Part shown: piece after piece, positions 1-6,178 of the stretch
Layout of the letters: every line of letters begins with the position of its first letter
Numbering within the stretch: the first letter of the stretch is position 1
Assembly: GCA_903882335.1 (NCBI GenBank)
Contig: CAIRWP010000071.1
Coordinates: 1 to 7,741, forward strand
Length of the DNA stretch: 7,741 nt
From: an uncultured Opitutia bacterium
GTDB lineage: Bacteria; Verrucomicrobiota; Verrucomicrobiia; Opitutales; UBA953
Direction of reading: 5' to 3'
The notes under the pieces: model-generated
Told to the model about the DNA's origin: nothing
The model's database searches: none
The model's input: the letters and a program-made list of their open reading frames with translations, nothing else
Position numbers and translations under genes: made by a program

Positions 1-3000
1 ACCGCGACGACCAGGGTGCGGACGTGGTGGGACTTGACCAGACCGGTGGCGATCTTGGAACCGGGGACCTCAGGATCGTCCGGGTAGTAGTCGGCGAAAT
101 CGCGACCGGCGTAGTGCGTCACGACCTGCTTGCGGCCACCGACGAAGCGGATCTCGACGTTCTGGGCGGGGAGGCCCTGGATGCCGGCCCAGCCGCCGAC
201 GGCACCGAGGAAGTGCAGGCGGGTGGCGGCGACGCCGACGGGGATCTCGACGCTCTGCGGGAAGGACTGGGAGTAGGCCCGACCGGCGCCGCCCTTGAGG
301 ACGATGACGTTCTTGCCGTCCTTGGCCTTGGCCGGGTCGAGGATGATGTAAGGCACCCCGTTGGCGGTGACCTGGCCGAACTTCGTGAACGGCAGGGTGT
401 CGCCCTTGGTCTCGCGGTTGGCGTACAGACCCCAGCGGGTGTCGGCGGTCATCGCGGCCGAGAGGTCGAGCAGCTGGAAGCTGCCGACGGTCAGGCCGTT
501 GACGGGCACGGCCACGCTGCGGAGGTAGGTGATGATGTTGCGGAGGCCTTCGGCACCGAGGGCTTCGAAGCCTTCGGGCATGAGCGAGGTCTCGACGCGC
601 GTGCGGGTGGCGATGTCGGCCACCTTGACCTCGATGGTCGCGCCGCCGGCCATCTTCAGCTTCAGGGCGACGGCGTTTTCGCTGCCGATGAGGGCCTGGT
701 GCTGGGTGCCGTCCTTGAGCTTGATGTTCCAGGTGCGGTGCTCGTCATCGACCATGCGGTTGGGGTCGACGATGTGCACGAGGAGTTCGGAGGCGGGGTG
801 CGCGCCGATGCCCTGGAGGTTGGGGCCGACATCATAACCGACGTTGCCGACCTGGTGGCAGGTCTGGCAGGCGGCGACGAAGAGTTCCTTGCCCTTGGCG
901 GCGTCGCCGGGCTTCTCGACCTCGGCGCGGAGCTTGTTGATGATGTCGTCCTTGGCGGGGCTGGAGCCGACGTTGAGCTTGGCCAGGACCTCGGCGGCGC
1001 GCTTGGCGACGGCGGGTTCGGGGTGGCGGGTGAGCTGGGAGGTCTGGAGCGGCCCGAGCTGCATCGGGGAGACGTGCTTGGACTCGAGCTCGGTCAGGAT
1101 CAGCTGGGCCCATTCGGCGCGGCTGATGAGGGCGCCGAAGAGGGACTGGCGCAGGAGACCGGTGGACTTGCCGAGGGCACCGGCGAGGAGCGGGCCGGCT
1201 TGGACGTCACCGGCGGCGACGACGGAGGCGACGATCGCGAGGCTGACGGACTCGGGCGTGGACTTGTCGGCCAGCGCGGCGACGACGGCGGTGCGGACGG
1301 ACGGACGGCGGTCGCGCAGCGCGGTGAGGGTGCGGCCGGCCTGCAGGCGCACGGCCGGGGCGGCCGCGGCGTCGGCGAGGACCGGGACGAGGCGCTCACC
1401 GATCGGGAGCAGGTCATTGCCGAGGGCGGCGACCTGGTTCCACTGGACGGCGAGGCTGGCGGCGCCGGCGGCGAGCTCGAGGTCGGACGCGGCGAGCAGT
1501 GCCTTCAGGGCTTGGGTGTCGGCGACGGGGGCGGTGCGGCGTTCGGTGAACTCGCGCAGGACGACCTTGGCGACGGCGACGTTGCCGCCCTTGGCAGCGG
1601 CGGCCAGGACGCGGGCGATGCCTTCGGGCTGGTTGGCGGTCGCCACGGCGGCCGCGAGCGAGCGGGCGAACTCCACGACTTCCTTGGAGGCGACGGAGCC
1701 GGCGAGGAGGCCTTCGAGGGTCGGGACGGGGTTGGACGAGGCAGCAGCGGTGGCGGCGGCCTTGGACCACTCATCGGTGAACTGGGACTGGGCCGAGAGG
1801 AGCAGCAGGCCGGCGTCGGCGGTCAACGGGGCGGAGCCCATCGCACGGAGAGCGGCCAGGCGGACGCGGCCATCGGCGTCAGCGAGCGCGGCCTGGAAGG
1901 CGGCGGTCGGGAGCGCGAGCTTACCGGACTCGGCGACGAGAAAGGCGTTCTTGCGCAGGGCGGCTTCCGGCGCGGCGGCGACAGCGGCGAGCGTCGCGGG
2001 GGCGAGCTTGCCGAGACGCTGGAGCGCCCAGAGGGCCTGGATGCGGGCCTCGACGGCGGCGCCGGAGGTGAGCAAGGCGGACAGCGGAGCGACGGTGGCG
2101 GCCTGCGTGGCGTCGTCGCGGTCGAGGAGGACGCGGATCGCGTTGAAGCGGACGACCTTGCTGGGGTGCGTGAACGCGGCGACGAGGCCGGCGGCGTCCG
2201 CCTTGGCGAGGTCGGGGTGCGTCTGCGTCGGGGCGGCGTCATGCTGGATGCGGTAGATGCGGCCGAAGTAGTGCTCGCGGTCGGGACGGACCGAGGCGCC
2301 AGACTTGGAGTGCTGCGGGCCGCGGGTGTCGTTGTGCGCGACGACCGGGGTGTAGAAGTCGAGGATGTACATCGCGCCGTCGGGGCCGAAGGAGATGTCG
2401 ATCGGGCAGAACCAGTGGTCGGCCGAGCGGAGCCATTCCTTGTTCTCGAGCATGAGTTCGCCGCGGTAGAACGCGCCGTCGAGCACGAGCTTCTCGTGGT
2501 GGACGATGTCGAGGATGGGCTCGGACATCCACACGGTGCCGTTATATTCCTTGGGCCAGGCGCCCCCTTCGTAGACGGCGGCGGCGCAACCGGCGGAGTA
2601 ATGGCCGACCTGGTCGATCTGCATCAGCGGGGCGCGGTCCGGCAAGTCGGCGCGGGCGACCGGACGACCGCGGTTGACGGAGTTGAAGGCCTTGGCGGGC
2701 GTGCCCGGGGCCTTGGCGAGGATCTGCTCCGGGAGGACGACGTGCTGGATGGGGTTACCGTTGGTGGCCTTGCCGTGGTAGAGCTCCATGTCGCTCGTGA
2801 CCTCGTTGCCGAAGCTGTTGCCGCCGAGCGAGGCGACCTGCTCGATGGCGGAGCCGTCGGGCTTGAAGCGGAAGGTGCCGGAGGAGAGGCGGGCCATCGC
2901 CTCGCCGGTCTTGGCGTGGGTCGCGGTGCCGCCGCCACCGTTGGAGGCGTAGATCCAGCCGTCGGGGGCGACGATGAAGTGGTTGGCGACGAAGTGGGTG

Positions 3001-4220
3001 TCGCCCGGGGTGAAGCCGCCGTAGAGGAGGACTTCCTGGTCGGCCTTGCCGTCGCCGTTGGTGTCGCGGAGCCAGAAGATGCCCTTCTGCGCGACGACGA
3101 TGACGCCGTCTTTCCAGATGCAGAAACCGGTGATCAGCTCGAGGCCTTCGTGGAAGACCTGCTTCTGGTCGAGGTTGCCGTCGCCCTTGGAGCTGACGAG
3201 GACCGAGATCTTATCCTGGGCGGGGCGGTCATAGAGACCGGGCACCAGCACGCCGCCTTCCTTCCACGGCTCGGCGTTCAGGGTGCGGCGACCGTTGGGG
3301 TACTCGGGGGTTTCCGCGACCCAGAGGCGGCCACGCTCGTCCCACTGGACGGCGATGGGCTTGTTGACGAGGGGTTCGGCGACGATCGAGGCGGCCTTGA
3401 AGCCGGGCTGCAGGCGGAACTGCGCGACGGCGTCGGCGGGCCGGCGCGGGCCGCCCACGGGGTAACGGAGATCGGCCAGGTCGGCCGGGGTGCAGAGCTC
3501 GTCGAAGTCGGCGCGCTTGGCGACCCAAGCGACGCCGCGCTTGAGGAAGGTGTGGATGCTGGCGTGACGCAGGGTGGCCGCGTCGCCCTGGAGCAGGACG
3601 ACGGCGCGGTGGGTCGGGGCCTCGAGCACCCAGGACTGCGGCTGGATGTCGTAGACGGAGGCGCGACCGGCCTCGGCCTTGCGGCGGGCGTTGGTGACCT
3701 TGGAGGTGAAGGAGGCGGAAAGGACGTAGTTCTTCTCGTTCAGGGCGAGATCGAAGACCGTGTCATCCTCGACGTCGAAGGTCGACATGCCCTTGACGAG
3801 CGGGTGCGCGTCGGAGCGGATGTTGAGCATGGTTGTCACGCGGAACTTCTGGCTCTCGGGCGTCCAACCGCCGCCGAGGTTGTCGCGGCTCCAGTCGGTG
3901 GCGCCACCGGCGATCGCGCCGTGCACGACGACGAGACCGTGACCGGACTTGGCGAAGTCGGCCAGGGCCTTTTGGGCGGCGGCGTCATAGGCGGCGAACT
4001 TGGATTGGTAAAGGAGGGCGACGTCCGCCGCGGCGAGGTCGGCCGCGAGCGGGGTCGTGGCGCGCTTCACCTGCGCCCCACCCTGACCGAGGCTGGCGGC
4101 GAGATCGGCGCCGATGGCGTCCTGGTCGCTGACGACCAAGACCCGGAGCGGAGCGGCGGAAAGGGACGCGACGGCGAGGACCAGGGCCAGACGCAGGAGG
4201 TGGCTGAAGCGGGGTAGCAT
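1..4220 (-). CDS. Secreted ThuA-like / PVC-type dehydrogenase / HEAT / cytochrome c fusion protein (3' end outside window)
   Basis: Likely a periplasmic or surface oxidoreductase that oxidises a sugar-like substrate and passes electrons to its own c-type heme; the substrate is unknown. The frame is open from ATG at 4220 to the window edge (1406 codons, no stop). Residues 1-23 are a Sec signal peptide (LRLALVLAVASLSA). Residues 24-240 are ThuA-like (GLVVVHGA at 95-102, SDAHPLVKGM at 136-145). Residues 266-660 match the Pirellula/Verrucomicrobium-type membrane-bound dehydrogenase family (TIGR02604-like): QPGFKA at 271, a Ca-binding-like DTNGDGKAD at 386-394, APDGWIY at 418-424, GHYSAG at 539-544, FGPDGAMYILDFY at 611-623. 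About 670-1085 are Ala/Leu-rich HEAT-like repeats. A class I cytochrome c domain (TIGR02603-like) carries CQTCH at 1118-1122 (bases 869-855) and a probable axial Met at 1214 in SLMPEGFE. About 1235-1406 is an additional beta-rich C-terminal region I cannot assign firmly. A purine-rich GGGGAAGGGG lies 14-24 nt before the ATG. Same strand as the araC gene 87 nt upstream. The families are clear; the reaction is not. Confidence 0.93.
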   Translation of the reverse strand, partial: MLPRFSHLLRLALVLAVASLSAAPLRVLVVSDQDAIGADLAASLGQGGAQVKRATTPLAADLAAADVALLYQSKFAAYDAAAQKALADFAKSGHGLVVVHGAIAGGATDWSRDNLGGGWTPESQKFRVTTMLNIRSDAHPLVKGMSTFDVEDDTVFDLALNEKNYVLSASFTSKVTNARRKAEAGRASVYDIQPQSWVLEAPTHRAVVLLQGDAATLRHASIHTFLKRGVAWVAKRADFDELCTPADLADLRYPVGGPRRPADAVAQFRLQPGFKAASIVAEPLVNKPIAVQWDERGRLWVAETPEYPNGRRTLNAEPWKEGGVLVPGLYDRPAQDKISVLVSSKGDGNLDQKQVFHEGLELITGFCIWKDGVIVVAQKGIFWLRDTNGDGKADQEVLLYGGFTPGDTHFVANHFIVAPDGWIYASNGGGGTATHAKTGEAMARLSSGTFRFKPDGSAIEQVASLGGNSFGNEVTSDMELYHGKATNGNPIQHVVLPEQILAKAPGTPAKAFNSVNRGRPVARADLPDRAPLMQIDQVGHYSAGCAAAVYEGGAWPKEYNGTVWMSEPILDIVHHEKLVLDGAFYRGELMLENKEWLRSADHWFCPIDISFGPDGAMYILDFYTPVVAHNDTRGPQHSKSGASVRPDREHYFGRIYRIQHDAAPTQTHPDLAKADAAGLVAAFTHPSKVVRFNAIRVLLDRDDATQAATVAPLSALLTSGAAVEARIQALWALQRLGKLAPATLAAVAAAPEAALRKNAFLVAESGKLALPTAAFQAALADADGRVRLAALRAMGSAPLTADAGLLLLSAQSQFTDEWSKAAATAAASSNPVPTLEGLLAGSVASKEVVEFARSLAAAVATANQPEGIARVLAAAAKGGNVAVAKVVLREFTERRTAPVADTQALKALLAASDLELAAGAASLAVQWNQVAALGNDLLPIGERLVPVLADAAAAPAVRLQAGRTLTALRDRRPSVRTAVVAALADKSTPESVSLAIVASVVAAGDVQAGPLLAGALGKSTGLLRQSLFGALISRAEWAQLILTELESKHVSPMQLGPLQTSQLTRHPEPAVAKRAAEVLAKLNVGSSPAKDDIINKLRAEVEKPGDAAKGKELFVAACQTCHQVGNVGYDVGPNLQGIGAHPASELLVHIVDPNRMVDDEHRTWNIKLKDGTQHQALIGSENAVALKLKMAGGATIEVKVADIATRTRVETSLMPEGFEALGAEGLRNIITYLRSVAVPVNGLTVGSFQLLDLSAAMTADTRWGLYANRETKGDTLPFTKFGQVTANGVPYIILDPAKAKDGKNVIVLKGGAGRAYSQSFPQSVEIPVGVAATRLHFLGAVGGWAGIQGLPAQNVEIRFVGGRKQVVTHYAGRDFADYYPDDPEVPGSKIATGLVKSHHVRTLVVA

Positions 4221-4307
4221 GCCGTCATCAAAGGCCCCTTCCCCGCCCCTACAAGATTTAGCGATACATTCGTCCGCACCCCCCTACTTCCAAACGCACA
4301 TCGGGGG
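4221..4307 (-). promoter_or_regulatory. Leader/promoter gap before the dehydrogenase gene, with AT-rich island and G-tracts
   Basis: This 87-nt gap lies between the stop of the AraC gene and the start of the large dehydrogenase gene, both on the minus strand. It has an AT-rich island at about 4253-4271 in otherwise GC-rich DNA, as expected for a promoter. A weak -35-like TTGGAA (minus strand, 4293-4288) lies 19 nt before a poor -10-like TGTATC (4268-4263). Three GGGG tracts separated by one or two bases (minus strand, 4249-4235) follow, ending 14 nt before the ATG, and could act as an unusually strong or offset ribosome site, a G-rich structure, or both. The dehydrogenase may have its own promoter here or be read through from araC; the sequence does not decide this. 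Confidence 0.3.
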
Positions 4308-4323
4308 CTAGTCCGTACCCCCG
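4302..4323 (-). terminator. GC hairpin spanning the araC stop codon, no T-tract
   Basis: A perfect 6-bp inverted repeat, CGGGGG at 4302-4307 and CCCCCG at 4318-4323, flanks a 10-nt loop that contains the TAG stop codon of the AraC gene (4310-4308, minus strand). The stem is all G-C and could slow or partly end araC transcription. No T-run follows on the minus strand, so it is not a canonical intrinsic terminator. Partial termination or an mRNA 3'-end stabiliser are equally possible. Confidence 0.3.
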
Positions 4324-5225
4324 GAGCCGACCCGGAAGTGCGAGGGCGCAAACCCCGTACTTTTCTTAAAAGCCGACGAGAAACTGTTGCCATTGGCGAA
4401 GCCGACCTGCTGGGCGATGGCCGCGAGTTTGACGTCCGTCTCGCTGATCAGGCGGACCGCCTGCTGGATGCGCAGGTGGGTCAGGTGATTCATGGGGGTC
4501 CGGCCGATTTCCTTGAGGCAGAGCCGCCGGAGGTGCTCAAAACTAAGCCCGGATTCGCGGGCGAGGGCCTGGCTGTCCCAGGGGTGGCCCAGCCGGGACT
4601 GGACCTTGTCCCAGAGGCCCTCGATGCGGGCGTCGCCGCGGAAACCGCCCGCGAAGCCGCGGACATAGTCGTAGATGAGCTCCACCCACTGGTGCTGCCG
4701 GCGCGACAGGCCGTCGGCCTTCTGCTCGGCAATCAGGCCACGGATGGCGGCGAGCAGGGGCTCCCCGGCGAAATCGGCGAGCACGGGGGAATTGGCCCGG
4801 AAGATGGTCCGCGAACGGACGCCGGGCGCGAAACGCACCCAACAGAAATCCCAGCGACGGCCCCGGCCGATGCGGAAAGAATTGCGTAGCCCCGCCGGCT
4901 GCAGGCAGGCCTGACCGGCCGCCAGGGTGCGCCAACGACCGTCGACCAGCACCTGGCCCTGACCGCCGAAGCAGGCCATGAAGAAGGCGCCGCTCTGGTG
5001 GGTGCGCACGACCTCGTAGGGGGCGACCATCTCGCCGACGCCCACGTGGTCGATCTCGAAGAGGTCCAGCTCACGGCACCGACCCGCCCCCTGGACCCAC
5101 GCCCGGTCGTCCTGGTAGGCCGCCGAGACCACGACGGTCCGGCGCGACCGCGGGTTCTCGATGTCCGTTTCGGAATGACGGAGTTGCGTCTGGTTGTAAT
5201 GATTTGGTTCGCTCTTGCGGGCCAC
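4308..5225 (-). CDS. AraC-family transcriptional regulator with cupin-like sensor domain
   Basis: A cytoplasmic DNA-binding regulator that probably senses a small, sugar-like molecule and controls the divergent operon and perhaps the downstream dehydrogenase. The protein is 305 residues, normal for the family. Residues about 60-135 form the beta-rich cupin-like effector domain (AraC_binding type, e.g. VRTHQSGAFF, then GQVLVDGRWRTLAAGQACLQPAG). Residues about 205-300 form the two-helix-turn-helix AraC domain: HTH 1 near 216-240 (SQALARESGLSFEHLRRLC) and HTH 2 near 265-297 (LAAIAQQVGFANGNSFSSAF, then the typical GFAPSHFR). The GTG at 5225 is the most upstream start available, because an in-frame TAG lies 12 nt before it. 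The first 30 residues are polar, unlike the family core, and encoded by comparatively AT-rich DNA, so a GTG at 5132 (residue 32) is a credible alternative start. The family call is firm; the ligand and targets are inferred only from position. Confidence 0.93.
   Translation of the reverse strand: MARKSEPNHYNQTQLRHSETDIENPRSRRTVVVSAAYQDDRAWVQGAGRCRELDLFEIDHVGVGEMVAPYEVVRTHQSGAFFMACFGGQGQVLVDGRWRTLAAGQACLQPAGLRNSFRIGRGRRWDFCWVRFAPGVRSRTIFRANSPVLADFAGEPLLAAIRGLIAEQKADGLSRRQHQWVELIYDYVRGFAGGFRGDARIEGLWDKVQSRLGHPWDSQALARESGLSFEHLRRLCLKEIGRTPMNHLTHLRIQQAVRLISETDVKLAAIAQQVGFANGNSFSSAFKKSTGFAPSHFRVGSGGTD
5191..5209 (+). promoter_or_regulatory. Candidate promoter / AraC-type operator for the Tm-1-like operon
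   Basis: This AT-rich patch contains a -10-like TGTAAT (5195-5200, five of six matches to the sigma-70 consensus) with no recognisable -35 element at 16-18 nt. It also has a direct repeat of TGGTT at 5191-5195 and 5205-5209. A weak -35 with upstream direct repeats is common at AraC-activated promoters. It lies inside the most upstream reading of the araC gene, which would be resolved if araC starts at 5132. Transcription starting near 5207 would give the TIM-barrel gene a leader of roughly 85 nt. The call rests on short motifs only. Confidence 0.2.
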
Positions 5226-5293
5226 GCGACTTGCCTAGGCCCTGTCGCCCTTGGGCGCAACCCTCACCTCACCCAATCTTCCCTCAACACACC
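5226..5293 (+). promoter_or_regulatory. Divergent intergenic region with two palindromes and a G-free leader
   Basis: This 68-nt spacer separates the divergent araC and TIM-barrel genes. It contains an 8-bp perfect palindrome GCCTAGGC (5233-5240) and, 5 nt on, the inverted repeat CGCCC-TT-GGGCG (5246-5257); either could be an operator half or form a hairpin in the leader RNA. From 5258 to 5293 there is no G at all, leaving a C/A/T-rich stretch that runs directly into the ATG at 5294. There is therefore no Shine-Dalgarno sequence for the downstream gene. The sequence is directly visible; a regulatory role is inferred from the divergent arrangement. Confidence 0.4.
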
Positions 5294-6166
5294 ATGCCCA
5301 ACCCCTGGACCGGAAAAGGAAACCCTTACACCCGCACCGAAGTCATCGAGCGCCTGCGCGACACGATGTCCAAGGGGAAGGCCATCATCGCGGCCGGCGC
5401 CGGCACGGGCATCAGCGCCAAGTTCATCGAGCGCGGCGGCGCCGACCTGGTCATCGTCTACAACTCCGGCCGCTTCCGCATGGCCGGCCACGGCTCGACC
5501 GCCGGCATGATGGCCTACGGGGACGCCAACGCCGTCGCCATGGAGATCGGCGAGTACGAGGTGCTGCCGGTCGTCGAGGAGATCCCGGTGATCTGCGGCG
5601 TCCACGCCACCGACCCCCGCCGCCGCATGTGGCACTGGCTCGGCAAGGTGAAGGACATGGGCTTCTCCGGCATCAACAACTTCCCGACGCACACCATCAT
5701 CGACGGCAAGTTCCGCCAGATCCTCGAGGAGACCGGCATGAGCGTGAAGAAGGAGTTCGAGACCGTCGCCCTCGCCCGCAAGATGGAGATGTTCACCATC
5801 GTCTACGTCGGCTCCCCCGAGGAGTCCAAGGCGATGGCCGAAGCCGGCGCGGACGTCATCATCGCCCACGTGGGCACCACCGTCGGCGGCTCCATCGGCG
5901 TGACCAACGCGACCATGAGCCTCCCCGAGGCCGCCAAGATTACCCAGGGCATCATCGACGCCGCCAAGTCCGTCCGCCAGGACCTCATCTTCCTTTCGCA
6001 CGGCGGCCCGATCAACACGCCGGAGGACGCCGCCTTCATCAACGAGCACACCGACACCGACGGTTTCGTCGGCGCCTCCAGCCTCGAGCGCATGGCCGTC
6101 GAGCACTCGCTCACCGACCTGACCAAGCGCTTCAAGCAGATCCCGGTGAAGCGGAAGCACTTCTGA
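5294..6166 (+). CDS. TIM-barrel phosphoenolpyruvate hydrolase-like protein (C-terminal half of Tm-1)
   Basis: A cytoplasmic 290-residue protein of the PEP_hydrolase TIM-barrel family (PF09370-like). Despite the family name, no specific reaction can be read from the sequence. Conserved segments follow barrel order: GAGTGISAKFIERGGADL (35-52) with YNSGRFRM (56-63), ICGVHATDP (100-108), GFSGINNFPT (123-132), AHVGTTVGGSIG (191-202), LSHGGPI (234-240) and GFVGASSLERMAVE (257-270). The length is normal for a stand-alone member. In plants this domain is fused behind a UPF0261 domain in Tm-1; here the UPF0261 partner is the next gene, 12 nt downstream, supporting a shared operon and substrate. The ATG at 5294 is chosen because homology starts there (NPWTGKGNPYTR); the frame is open further upstream, to an ATG at 5204, but those 30 residues look like translated spacer and overlap the divergent araC end. 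No Shine-Dalgarno sequence precedes it. Family call firm, function unknown. Confidence 0.93.
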   Translation: MPNPWTGKGNPYTRTEVIERLRDTMSKGKAIIAAGAGTGISAKFIERGGADLVIVYNSGRFRMAGHGSTAGMMAYGDANAVAMEIGEYEVLPVVEEIPVICGVHATDPRRRMWHWLGKVKDMGFSGINNFPTHTIIDGKFRQILEETGMSVKKEFETVALARKMEMFTIVYVGSPEESKAMAEAGADVIIAHVGTTVGGSIGVTNATMSLPEAAKITQGIIDAAKSVRQDLIFLSHGGPINTPEDAAFINEHTDTDGFVGASSLERMAVEHSLTDLTKRFKQIPVKRKHF

Positions 6167-6168
6167 GG
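6165..6168 (+). promoter_or_regulatory. GAGG ribosome-binding site for the Tm-1-like gene, overlapping the upstream stop
   Basis: GAGG overlaps the TGA stop of the TIM-barrel gene and lies 10 nt before the ATG at 6179. This supports that start and suggests that the two genes are translated from one message, possibly coupled. It contrasts with the first gene of the operon, which has no such site. Confidence 0.5.
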
Positions 6169-6178
6169 ACTTCCGACC

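Noticed and set aside
1414..2242. Possible tandem DNA repeat in the HEAT region, suggested by recurring GGCGGCG-like strings
   Set aside because: The recurrence reflects Ala/Leu-rich helices and GC-biased codons; no exact tandem unit is visible at the DNA level.
24..4217. Long plus-strand open frame of 1397 codons
   Set aside because: It is the codon-aligned antisense of the dehydrogenase gene; its translation is low-complexity Gly/Ala/Asp/Glu-rich with no family motifs, whereas the minus strand shows a signal peptide, dehydrogenase motifs and CQTCH.
4338..4914. Plus-strand open frames opposite the AraC gene
   Set aside because: They lie across the conserved AraC DNA-binding and sensor domains on the minus strand and show no family similarity of their own.
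5164..5174. Short inverted repeat TCCG-TTT-CGGA as an operator
   Set aside because: A 4-bp arm is too short to distinguish from chance without conservation data.
5204..5293. Upstream-extended start for the TIM-barrel protein
   Set aside because: The extra 30 residues are Pro/Arg-rich translated spacer, overlap the divergent araC end, and precede the point where family similarity begins (ATG 5294).
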